A DNA stretch of 5,670 nucleotides from Thermoprotei archaeon (lineage in GTDB: Archaea; Thermoproteota; Thermoprotei; QMSL01; B3-G16). The stretch lies in contig JAGGUS010000077.1 in assembly GCA_021158375.1 (NCBI GenBank), forward strand, positions 1-5,670, in the 5' to 3' direction. This document shows, piece after piece, positions 1 through 5,670 of the stretch (within the stretch, counting starts at the first letter, position 1; each line of letters opens with the position of its first letter). The notes beneath the pieces were generated by a model, which ran no database searches, was not told the origin of the DNA, and worked only from the letters and a program-made list of their open reading frames with translations. The position numbers and the translations under genes are program-made.

Positions 1-978
1 CCATTTAAGTTCTATGCAGTATACTTCGGCATGGGTGTTTCGATAATAATATTCTGGCTAATACTCAACTGGAGGTATCTTGCTAGTACTCTTAGTGCGG
101 CCATAAAAGGCCCAACTAAGAAGGAGTTAGAGAACGAGGCGTTGCCCCATAGGGTGTCTTGGTGCCTCTTCTTTATAACAATAGGCGTACTACTATTCAT
201 GCTATATTCAGTTGGTGTGACTCTTGCTGGTGCTGCTGTCATAATCTTAACATACTTCCTACTAAACATGAGCGGAGCAAGAATATACGGACTAAGCCTA
301 TCAGGAGCTCCAGGAGACTGGATGTACTTGCCTGATCTAACTATGTACTTATTCCCAAATATTGCTAGTGCCGCACAGGTCACTCCTGACTATGTGAATA
401 CAATGTTTATGACTAACAGGGCTACTGGTGTTATCGCGCTTCATGGACCTAGTATAGCTATGTGGTATAAGATTGCCAAGGATGTTGACATTAAACCCAG
501 AGATATGTTCTGGGCATTATTCATTGCCTTCCTAGTATCTTCTCTGCTGGTATGGCCCGTATCTCTAAAAGTGTATTACATGGTAGGTCAAGCAAATACT
601 GTGAGGGGGAACTTAGAAGCATGGTGGGTACCATTCTTAATAGATCCAGCTACATGGCAATCAAGACCTGGTGTTAGACCTTGGTGGCCTCAAGCATTAG
701 CTGGTGCAATAGTCATAGGCATTCTATCCTACTTAAGAATGCGCTTCGTATGGTGGCCATTCGATCCCGTAGGCGTTTACATAGGCATAGGTAGCGCTAC
801 TCCAGAGCCATTTACGCCGTTTGTTGCTTGGCTCATTAAATACTTAGTGATAAAGTTTGGTGGTATGAGAGTGCATGATGAAATGCTCATACCACTTGTT
901 GCGGGGATAGGTGTTGGTTCAGCGCTATGCTGGTTCGTGGGCGGAATAGCCGCCATACCAAGATACATAATGGCCTAA
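1..978 (+). CDS. DUF6785/DUF6784-like polytopic membrane protein, 5'-truncated by window edge
   Basis: The frame is open from base 1 to TAA at 976-978, giving 325 residues; an ATG at 31 exists, but the same frame continues to the edge and the codons before it read as protein, so this is the C-terminal part of a longer gene. Numbering from base 1, hydrophobic segments lie at about 11-22, 53-68, 72-90, 168-190, 231-246, 270-286 and 295-318. The segment GARIYGLSLSGAPGDW (92-107), the RMRFVWWPFDPVGVYIG stretch (246-262) and the following WLIKYLVIKFGG (277-288) resemble the conserved region and C-terminal domain of the DUF6785/DUF6784 membrane proteins, which I recall as roughly twice this length and as loosely similar to OPT-type transporters. 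A transport role is inference from topology; the substrate is unknown. No binding or catalytic residues can be named. It ends 58 bases before the next gene, which has its own promoter, so it is probably the last gene of its transcript. Confidence 0.7.
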   Translation, partial: PFKFYAVYFGMGVSIIIFWLILNWRYLASTLSAAIKGPTKKELENEALPHRVSWCLFFITIGVLLFMLYSVGVTLAGAAVIILTYFLLNMSGARIYGLSLSGAPGDWMYLPDLTMYLFPNIASAAQVTPDYVNTMFMTNRATGVIALHGPSIAMWYKIAKDVDIKPRDMFWALFIAFLVSSLLVWPVSLKVYYMVGQANTVRGNLEAWWVPFLIDPATWQSRPGVRPWWPQALAGAIVIGILSYLRMRFVWWPFDPVGVYIGIGSATPEPFTPFVAWLIKYLVIKFGGMRVHDEMLIPLVAGIGVGSALCWFVGGIAAIPRYIMA

Positions 979-995
979 AACACCCAACAATATAC

Positions 996-1000
996 TTTTT
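996..1000 (+). terminator. Possible T-run terminator after the membrane protein gene
   Basis: A run of five T lies 18 bases after the stop codon of the upstream gene. Archaeal transcription often ends in short T-rich stretches without a hairpin, and no hairpin is seen here. The run adjoins the TATA box of the next gene, so termination and initiation signals would be packed together. Short T-runs are common in AT-rich DNA, hence the low confidence. Confidence 0.3.
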
Positions 1001-1002
1001 AT

Positions 1003-1010
1003 CTTTATAT
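1003..1010 (+). promoter_or_regulatory. TATA box for the HAD phosphatase/rhomboid unit
   Basis: CTTTATAT matches the archaeal box A pattern and is centred about 30 bases before the ATG at 1037 (27 before the TTG at 1034). This is the spacing expected if transcription starts at or just before the start codon. There is no Shine-Dalgarno sequence between it and the gene, which fits a leaderless mRNA. Confidence 0.55.
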
Positions 1011-1036
1011 TCTACTAACCTAATGTTCTGATATTG

Positions 1037-1840
1037 ATGTCTAAAATCAAAAATGAATTCAACAGATATGATCTCTTCATAGTGGATATAGATGGTGTTA
1101 TATGGCGCGGTAACGAAGTAATCGTTAGTAATATTCAATCCTTAAATATTCTCATTAAGCAAGGGAAATCTGTCATCTTTATGACGAACAATTCTACTAA
1201 GGATAGGTTATCGTATCTAATAAGGTTGAGAGATTCCGGAATTTCAATTAAGAGCATTGAGTACATACTCACTAGCGCATATGCTACTGCCCTATTCTTA
1301 CGTAAGAGGAACATAACTAAAGTCTATGTAGTAGGAGAATCTGGTTTAGTAAGTGAACTTCTAGCTCAAGGAATAAGAGTAATAAATGAAGATGATTGTA
1401 TGAAAGAAGGAGTTGAGGCAGTGGTTGTTGGTCTGGATAGGAACTTAACTTATAGAAAGCTCATGTGTGCATCCACGGCTATAAGAAATGGTGCCCTATT
1501 TATAGCTACAAATACTGATAAGACTTTACCGCTTCCAGATGGAGAAGTTCCTGGAGCTGGTTCAATAGTATCAGCTATTTCCACTGCTACAGGCAAAGAA
1601 CCTGATTACATCATAGGCAAACCTAATACTTTCATGTTAGAGCTGGCCCTTGGCAGAGAGCATAACAAATCAAAAGTATTAGTGATTGGTGATCGTTTAG
1701 ATACCGATATAGAATTTGCATATAATTACGGTGTTGACTCTGCTATAGTCCTTACTGGCGTAACTAAGCTCGATGATATAACCCGCTATCCGCATAAGCC
1801 TACATATGTGCTGAGGACTCTGAAGGACATGCTTTTATAG
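1037..1840 (+). CDS. HAD superfamily subfamily IIA phosphatase (NagD / p-nitrophenylphosphatase type)
   Basis: A 267-residue cytosolic protein, normal length for HAD-IIA enzymes (about 250-290). All HAD motifs are present: nucleophile motif DIDGVIW with D17 and D19, motif II MTNNST (T50), motif III lysine in IIGKPN (K195), and motif IV GDRLDTD (D219, D224) for magnesium. The C2 cap sits between motifs II and III and includes TNTDKTLP (158-165) and PGAGSI (172-177), typical of the NagD/phosphoglycolate-phosphatase branch. Members dephosphorylate small phosphometabolites such as sugar phosphates, phosphoglycolate or nucleotides, and p-nitrophenyl phosphate in vitro; the natural substrate cannot be read from sequence. 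A TTG at 1034 directly before the ATG could also start the protein one residue longer; ATG is preferred by codon strength. A rhomboid gene follows after 32 bases on the same strand and probably shares the transcript. Confidence 0.88.
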   Translation: MSKIKNEFNRYDLFIVDIDGVIWRGNEVIVSNIQSLNILIKQGKSVIFMTNNSTKDRLSYLIRLRDSGISIKSIEYILTSAYATALFLRKRNITKVYVVGESGLVSELLAQGIRVINEDDCMKEGVEAVVVGLDRNLTYRKLMCASTAIRNGALFIATNTDKTLPLPDGEVPGAGSIVSAISTATGKEPDYIIGKPNTFMLELALGREHNKSKVLVIGDRLDTDIEFAYNYGVDSAIVLTGVTKLDDITRYPHKPTYVLRTLKDMLL

Positions 1841-1864
1841 ATCTGTGTATAAGCTATTAATGTT

Positions 1865-1869
1865 GGTGA
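1865..1869 (+). promoter_or_regulatory. Shine-Dalgarno site of the rhomboid gene
   Basis: GGTGA lies three bases before the ATG at 1873 and can pair with the anti-SD end of archaeal 16S rRNA. The first genes of the other transcripts here lack such a site, so its presence supports the rhomboid gene being the second gene of a transcript starting upstream of the phosphatase. It also fixes the ATG at 1873 as the start. Confidence 0.6.
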
Positions 1870-1872
1870 ACT

Positions 1873-2634
1873 ATGGCTGGAGTCCCTATAGGTACTGGGG
1901 GACAGCAACGAGGATGGCCAATAGTTACGATGACTATAATAGCTATAAACGTTATAGTATTCTTAGCCACATACTTCCAAGGCCCTATACGTTTTGAGAA
2001 AATAATTAGACATTTCGGTCTCGTTCCTGCCTACATAGTACGAGGGGAACGTCTTTATACGTTAATAACGTCTATGTTTCTTCATGGAGGTTTCATGCAT
2101 CTCATAGGCAATATGATTTACTTATACGTATTCGGTCCAGGAGTTGAGATCAGGCTTGGTAAATGGCGCTACTTACTGTTTTACATACTTTCAGGTATAA
2201 TAGCCTCTTTAGTACATACATCGATAGTAGTTCTATTTAGGAGCACTTATTCTCCGTTTAGTCACGTGACGAGTCCGGCATTAGTACCATGTGTTGGAGC
2301 CTCAGGTGCGATATCTGGAGTTCTTGGTGCTTACATAATACTAATGCCCTACAGGACTGTTAATGTATTGACAGTGCTATGGCCCGGAATCCCAGTAGTC
2401 ATACAACTTCCCGCCGTAATATTCATTGGCTTATGGTTCCTCTATCAACTCTTCATGGGAATGCTCTCCTTAGCGTTACCATTTCCATACTTTTCCGGTG
2501 TCGCATTTTGGGCACATATAGGTGGCTTCATAGGCGGGATAATATTGCCGAAGCTGATAGGCCGGCATGTATCAAGGCGGAGGATATACATAGATTATGC
2601 GGGTCGCATATGGTATGAAGTGCCTATCAAATGA
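1873..2634 (+). CDS. Rhomboid family intramembrane serine protease (S54)
   Basis: A 253-residue six-helix rhomboid that cleaves membrane proteins within or next to their transmembrane segments. Predicted helices lie at about 17-35, 70-90, 98-122, 143-160, 175-198 and 209-230. The catalytic dyad is intact: S144 in GASG (142-145) at the start of helix 4 and H215 in AHIGG (214-218) in helix 6. The helix-2 motif HGGFMHLIGN supplies H76 and N80, the oxyanion-hole residues. GxxxG-like packing appears in helix 6 (GGFIGG). There is no zinc finger or other N-terminal domain; a short basic tail with RRR (235-237) follows helix 6. A loop of about 20 residues (122-141) precedes the active-site helix. Substrates are unknown. 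It lies 32 bases after the HAD gene with its own GGTGA site, and its last 8 bases overlap the convergent radical SAM gene. Confidence 0.93.
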   Translation: MAGVPIGTGGQQRGWPIVTMTIIAINVIVFLATYFQGPIRFEKIIRHFGLVPAYIVRGERLYTLITSMFLHGGFMHLIGNMIYLYVFGPGVEIRLGKWRYLLFYILSGIIASLVHTSIVVLFRSTYSPFSHVTSPALVPCVGASGAISGVLGAYIILMPYRTVNVLTVLWPGIPVVIQLPAVIFIGLWFLYQLFMGMLSLALPFPYFSGVAFWAHIGGFIGGIILPKLIGRHVSRRRIYIDYAGRIWYEVPIK

Positions 2635-3703
2635 TGTACTTAAAATACCTCTTCCTTCTATTGATATACTCACCTACGATGTTGATCTTAGTTCCACATT
2701 TCGGACATCTTTTATCCTTAGTTATGTTATACTTTAATATCTCATATCCGTACCTCTTTACTAAGAGCATTCCGCATTCAGGACAATACGTATTCTCATA
2801 TGGATGACCGGGAACGTTTCCTATATATGGATAATTTACGCCCATTCGTTTAGCCGTTTTATATGCCTTTTCAAGGATTTCTACTTTTGTTGGCGGTTCT
2901 TTATACTTATATGCTGGGTAATATCTTGTGAAGTGTATGGGAACATCAGGTCCTAATTCCTTCAAATGTCTCTCTATAGTCTCTCTAATAACGTTCTCAT
3001 CATCTGTTGCTTTAGTGACTACTAGATAGACTATTTCTACATGTAATCCATGCTCCTTAGCAAAACGAGCATTTCTCCAAACCACATCCACATCTGCAAA
3101 GTTATATCTTTTATACTCTTCCTTCCCACCTTTAATATCTATTTTAATAGCATTAAGACCATTTTCTATTAAGAGTTTCAATGCCCTCAAAGTCATATAT
3201 CCATTACTCACGAATGTGTTGTATAGTCCCTTCTTCTTCGCTAGCTTGAATACATCTATTGCGTATTCGAAGAGCAACGTAGGCTCATTAAAGGATACGC
3301 ATGTTCCCTTATCCCCATTAGCAATAGCCATCCTTACTATTTCCTCTGGATGTATAAAATGAAGAGGATCTGGTCTTGGTGTAGTCCTTGAGATACGCCA
3401 ATTTTGACACCATGGGCATACGAAATTACATGACCACGTGCTAAATGTAATGGCAGTAGATCCCGGCCAGAAATGGAAGAAAGGTTTTATTTCTATAGGT
3501 CTTGATTCAACAGCAGATAGATCACCATATACTAAGGTGTACAGCTTACCTTCTATATTCATCCTCGTCTTACAGAATCCCCTCATTCCTGGAGCGATCA
3601 CACACTTCCTCTCACATAGCAAACATCTAACTTTGTCGTCTCTAAGCTTTTCATATAATTTAGCTTCCCTTACCGTTGGATATTTTAATATTTCTAACTC
3701 CAC
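2627..3703 (-). CDS. amrS: AmmeMemoRadiSam system radical SAM protein (AmrS-like, PflA-related)
   Basis: A 358-residue radical SAM protein of the length usual for AmrS. The [4Fe-4S]/SAM cluster motif is CNFVCPWC (C92, C96, C99), followed by QNW. An N-terminal four-cysteine module has C27, C30, C34 and C44 in the pattern CLLCERKC...GFC. VSFNEPTL (136-143), YNTFVSNGY (161-169) and IKIDIKG (186-192) match the barrel strands of the pyruvate-formate-lyase-activase-like group. A C-terminal zinc-ribbon-like part has CPEC (307-310) and CPKC (333-336). The family is defined by co-occurrence with Memo and AMMECR1 proteins; the reaction is not something I can assign, and neither partner is in this window. 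The GTG at 3703 is the only plausible start: an in-frame stop lies at 3728-3730 with no ATG or TTG between. No Shine-Dalgarno is seen, and a TATA-like box lies about 28 bases upstream, suggesting a leaderless mRNA. It is divergent from the DHH gene and convergent with the rhomboid gene. Confidence 0.88.
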   Translation of the reverse strand: MELEILKYPTVREAKLYEKLRDDKVRCLLCERKCVIAPGMRGFCKTRMNIEGKLYTLVYGDLSAVESRPIEIKPFFHFWPGSTAITFSTWSCNFVCPWCQNWRISRTTPRPDPLHFIHPEEIVRMAIANGDKGTCVSFNEPTLLFEYAIDVFKLAKKKGLYNTFVSNGYMTLRALKLLIENGLNAIKIDIKGGKEEYKRYNFADVDVVWRNARFAKEHGLHVEIVYLVVTKATDDENVIRETIERHLKELGPDVPIHFTRYYPAYKYKEPPTKVEILEKAYKTAKRMGVNYPYIGNVPGHPYENTYCPECGMLLVKRYGYEILKYNITKDKRCPKCGTKINIVGEYINRRKRYFKYII

Positions 3704-3709
3704 ATTAAG

Positions 3710-3717
3710 CCATATTT
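3710..3717 (+). promoter_or_regulatory. Candidate TATA box for the DHH phosphoesterase gene
   Basis: CCATATTT is the best TATA-like stretch pointing toward the DHH gene at a usable distance; it would give a start near 3740 and a leader of roughly ten bases. The alternative is the box at 3727-3734. The choice between them is uncertain. Confidence 0.25.
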
Positions 3718-3727
3718 CAGAAGAACG

Positions 3728-3735
3728 TTATTAAG
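3728..3735 (-). promoter_or_regulatory. TATA-like box for the amrS-like gene
   Basis: Read on the minus strand, this is CTTAATAA, centred about 28 bases before the GTG start at 3703, the distance expected for leaderless archaeal transcription. The core TTAATAA/TTATTAA is nearly symmetrical and lies in the only gap between two divergent genes, so it might also be used toward the DHH gene, though the distance to that start (about 22) is short. Confidence 0.45.
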
Positions 3736-3752
3736 CTTCATTCAAAATAATT

Positions 3753-4721
3753 ATGCTAGGTGGATATTACGTGAACTGGATATTCGCGCATGGCGATGGT
3801 GATGGCGTTTCTTCAGCTGCCATAGCCCTAGCTGTTCTAAAAGATGCTCGTGTATTCTTTTCACATCCTGTAGGTCTACTTAATGACCTAAAAGATAATG
3901 TTAAGCCAGGCGATAATGTAATCATAGTGGATATTGCTATAAATGAGAGGCATGCCCTTGAAATATACAAACTTTTTAAAGTATTAAGCAAGAAGGGCAG
4001 TTTAGTATATATTGATCACCATCCCGAGCCTATTGAGCTGAAAATAGAGGAATTGCCTGGTACTATAATCCATAATGAGAAGGCATGCGCTTCGGAGCTT
4101 ACGTATAAGTTCTTTATGGACAAATTGGATTGGGAGTATAACAGACTTGCTATTTACGGTGCCATATCTGACTACATGGCTGATACCAAGTTTATAAAAG
4201 AGGCCATAAGTATGTGGGATATTCGTCACTTATATTTTGAAGCCGGCGTTCTATCACAGGGACTTGAAGGTAGCAGAAAGCTATATGAGTTTAAACGTCA
4301 TGTGGTTGAACATCTAAGTAAGAATAGATTGCCAAGTGCTCTTTCAGAACTACTCGTACGTGCTCTCATAGCTAGTATAAACGAAGATGAACTTATAAGC
4401 CATATTAGAAAGAACGTTAAAATACATGGGGATATAGCCTACATAATAAATCCTCCTGGAAGTGTAGCTAGAGCTGCAACATATGCTAGATCTATAACTA
4501 AAAAGGCTGTAGGAATTGCTGGACACATTAAGGGAGATATCGTAATTATGAGCATTAGAACCAGTGCTGCTCGTATAGATCTTAATAAAGTACTGCGTAT
4601 CATATCTAAAAAATTAGATATAGATGGTGGCGGACATAAACAAGCTGCAGGGGCAAGAGTACCTGTAAAAAAGTTTGATGAGTTCCTCAGACTATTTAAT
4701 AATGCTATTAAGGGTAGCTAG
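3753..4721 (+). CDS. DHH/DHHA1 family phosphoesterase (short archaeal RecJ-like)
   Basis: A 322-residue protein with the two-domain DHH-DHHA1 architecture. DHH-domain metal motifs are complete: motif I HGDGDG (H13, D15, D17), motif II IIVDIAINE (D60), motif III IDHHPEP (D88, H89, H90) and motif IV GAISDY (D140), which together would bind two Mn/Mg ions. The C-terminal DHHA1 domain holds the substrate-binding SIRTS (267-271) and DGGGHKQAAG (291-300). The family includes RecJ-type exonucleases, nanoRNases/oligoribonucleases and cyclic-dinucleotide phosphodiesterases. The length fits the short stand-alone archaeal RecJ-like proteins rather than bacterial RecJ (over 500 residues) and there is no OB fold, so a role in degrading single-stranded nucleic acid or short oligonucleotides is inferred, not shown. 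The start is ATG at 3753 without a Shine-Dalgarno. It is divergent from the radical SAM gene and ends 33 bases before the URO-D-like gene, which has its own promoter. Confidence 0.9.
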   Translation: MLGGYYVNWIFAHGDGDGVSSAAIALAVLKDARVFFSHPVGLLNDLKDNVKPGDNVIIVDIAINERHALEIYKLFKVLSKKGSLVYIDHHPEPIELKIEELPGTIIHNEKACASELTYKFFMDKLDWEYNRLAIYGAISDYMADTKFIKEAISMWDIRHLYFEAGVLSQGLEGSRKLYEFKRHVVEHLSKNRLPSALSELLVRALIASINEDELISHIRKNVKIHGDIAYIINPPGSVARAATYARSITKKAVGIAGHIKGDIVIMSIRTSAARIDLNKVLRIISKKLDIDGGGHKQAAGARVPVKKFDEFLRLFNNAIKGS

Positions 4722-4724
4722 AAC

Positions 4725-4732
4725 CTTATAAA
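4725..4732 (+). promoter_or_regulatory. TATA box of the URO-D-like gene
   Basis: CTTATAAA is a near-ideal archaeal box A, preceded by the purine-rich GAAC that could act as a BRE, and centred about 26 bases before the GTG at 4755. With no Shine-Dalgarno present, transcription most likely starts at the GTG itself. This is the strongest promoter signal in the window and suggests the gene is transcribed independently of the DHH gene. Confidence 0.65.
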
Positions 4733-4754
4733 TTATAATTAACTAATATATTTT

Positions 4755-5670
4755 GTGTGTAGATTACCGTCTCCACGTGAAAACTTCCTTGTAGCGGTAA
4801 ATCACAACCCTCCTTATTGGATACCCTGTCCTATGTTCGATGGTTCCGTAGATGTAGTAACTCATGGAATTGTCGAGAGAAGGACAAATGGTACTGATGA
4901 TTGGGGTGTCGGATGGGTTTTGAAGGATCCTAAATCCGATTCATTTCCTGTATATCATCCTATAAGAGATCCAAGTCAAGTAGAGGATTATCCTCTTCCA
5001 TCCCCTGAAAGGCCTGATCTAATGAAGAGTGCAAAGCAAAAGGCATCTAAAGTAGACAGACGTAAGGTGATCTTGGCTGGAGATAACGGCTGGGGGTTAT
5101 TCGAGAGAGCATGGCTTCTAGTTGGTATGCATAGATTATTCAGATGGTCCTTTACATGTCCTGATGCTGTTGAAGCACTAATAAGGAGGATAGCAGAGAT
5201 TAAGGTGAGGATTACCGAACGCTATATAGAGGAAGTAGGTATTGATATGATCCTTTATGGTGATGATTGGGGAATGGAAGATAGACTTCTTTTCTCACCA
5301 CATTGGTGGAGACGCTTTATAAAGCCATGGCAGGCTGAGCTTTATAGAGTAGCTAAGAAACACGGCGTCTTAGTATATCAACATAGCGATGGAAAGGTGG
5401 AAGAACTAATCCCAGACCTCATAGAGATAGGCGTTGATATACTTAACATTCAAAGGGAGTGTAATGACTGGAATAGAATAAAACGAGAATATGGCGATAA
5501 AATAACTCTTTGGGGTGGTGTTAGTGCTAGAACTCTTGACAGAGGTAGCCCTGATGATGTAAGACGTGAAGTTGAAGAATGTATAGATCTCGGTAAGAAT
5601 GGAGGCTTAATACTTGCTCCTGGTCATGCATTAAAATATCCCAGAGATAATATTGAGGCCATGCATAAAG
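4755..5670 (+). CDS. Uroporphyrinogen decarboxylase superfamily protein (URO-D/MtaA-like, not HemE), 3'-truncated by window edge
   Basis: The reading frame is open from GTG 4755 to the right edge (305 complete codons) with no stop; an in-frame TAA at 4740-4742 and no other start codon in between fix the GTG. Family members are about 340-380 residues, so a few dozen residues are probably missing. The N-terminus has SPRENFLVAVNH (6-17) and YWIP, matching the usual opening of the family. Later family landmarks are YGDDWGMED (168-176), a strand ending VYQHSDGKV (207-215), GVDILNIQ, LWGGV (252-256) and LAPGHALKYPRDNI (287-300). HemE's RQAGRY motif, which binds porphyrinogen, is absent, so heme synthesis is unlikely. 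MtaA/CmuA-type corrinoid methyltransferases use zinc ligands HxC plus a later Cys; here the equivalent positions read H210-S-D212 and GH291. The metal site and substrate are therefore uncertain: a metal-dependent lyase or methyltransferase on a small substrate is only a guess. It has its own TATA box. Confidence 0.85.
   Translation, partial: MCRLPSPRENFLVAVNHNPPYWIPCPMFDGSVDVVTHGIVERRTNGTDDWGVGWVLKDPKSDSFPVYHPIRDPSQVEDYPLPSPERPDLMKSAKQKASKVDRRKVILAGDNGWGLFERAWLLVGMHRLFRWSFTCPDAVEALIRRIAEIKVRITERYIEEVGIDMILYGDDWGMEDRLLFSPHWWRRFIKPWQAELYRVAKKHGVLVYQHSDGKVEELIPDLIEIGVDILNIQRECNDWNRIKREYGDKITLWGGVSARTLDRGSPDDVRREVEECIDLGKNGGLILAPGHALKYPRDNIEAMHK

Noticed and set aside
12..383. 123-codon open frame on the minus strand inside the membrane protein gene
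   Set aside because: It lies wholly antisense to a frame that continues cleanly through it and shows family features. The translation has no recognisable motif and no promoter or ribosome binding site.
887..1138. Minus-strand open frame spanning the gap between the membrane protein and HAD genes
   Set aside because: It is antisense to the end of one gene and the start of another, including the HAD motif I region, and crosses their promoter. No family resemblance was seen.
2379..2618. 79-codon plus-strand frame inside the rhomboid gene
   Set aside because: It overlaps helices 5-6 and the catalytic histidine of the rhomboid in another frame; there is no ribosome binding site or domain.
2648..2659. 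Pyrimidine-rich stretch just after the rhomboid stop as a terminator
   Set aside because: CCTCTTCCTTCT is a C/T mix without a run of four or more T, and it is coding sequence for the lysine/arginine-rich tail of the radical SAM protein on the other strand.
3438..3734. 98-codon plus-strand frame opposite the start of the radical SAM gene
   Set aside because: It is antisense to the cysteine-rich N-terminal part of a convincing gene and ends in the divergent promoter. The composition looks like a shadow frame.
4748..4754. TATATTT-like stretch before the GTG at 4755 as a TATA box or terminator
   Set aside because: It touches the start codon, too close to serve as its TATA box, and has only four T. 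The box at 4725-4732 is at the right distance.
4833..4835. In-frame ATG as the start of the URO-D-like gene
   Set aside because: Starting here would drop SPRENFLVAVNH and YWIP, the conserved opening of the family, and would leave the TATA box at 4725-4732 about 100 bases away. The GTG at 4755 fits both.
4755..5670. Identification as hemE (true uroporphyrinogen III decarboxylase)
   Set aside because: The RQAGRY motif near the N-terminus is missing, and the expected region reads CPMFDGSVDVV instead. General superfamily similarity is not enough for the heme-pathway name.
1..5670. Defence island, CRISPR array, mobile element or a new multi-gene system
   Set aside because: No direct repeats with spacers, inverted terminal repeats, transposase, integrase or toxin-antitoxin-like genes were seen. 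The genes are mostly conserved housekeeping-type families with separate promoters, and no shared pathway is evident.

Overview
The window looks like an ordinary chromosomal segment from an AT-rich archaeon, most likely a thermophilic member of the Thermoproteota. Three things point this way. Most start codons have no Shine-Dalgarno sequence but carry an archaeal-type TATA element about 25-30 bases upstream, as in leaderless transcription. Isoleucine ATA and arginine AGA/AGG codons are frequent. Several families (AmrS-type radical SAM protein, short DHH/DHHA1 phosphoesterase, HAD-IIA phosphatase) are typical of archaea. The exact lineage cannot be fixed from this sequence. No tRNA, rRNA, CRISPR array, insertion sequence or phage gene was seen.

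Layout: (1) the 3' part of a polytopic membrane protein resembling the DUF6785/DUF6784 family (1-978, +), cut by the left edge. (2) A two-gene unit, a HAD-IIA phosphatase (1037-1840, +) and a rhomboid protease (1873-2634, +), which probably share one transcript starting at the TATA box near 1003; the rhomboid has its own GGTGA ribosome binding site. (3) An AmrS-like radical SAM gene on the minus strand (2627-3703), overlapping the rhomboid gene tail to tail by 8 bases. (4) A DHH/DHHA1 phosphoesterase (3753-4721, +), divergent from the radical SAM gene across 49 bases. (5) A uroporphyrinogen-decarboxylase-superfamily gene that begins at a GTG (4755) behind a clear TATA box and runs off the right edge.

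The genes do not form an evident pathway. The HAD/rhomboid pair is the only likely operon. The radical SAM protein belongs to the AmmeMemoRadiSam group, but its usual partners (Memo and AMMECR1 proteins) are not in the window. The URO-D-like protein is not a heme-pathway HemE: the RQAGRY substrate motif is absent, and the position of the HxC metal motif of corrinoid methyltransferases reads His-Ser-Asp. The membrane protein and the URO-D-like enzyme are the two parts with least known function. I found no convincing evidence of a new multi-gene system; the leads below are modest and labelled as such. All intergenic gaps are under 60 bases.
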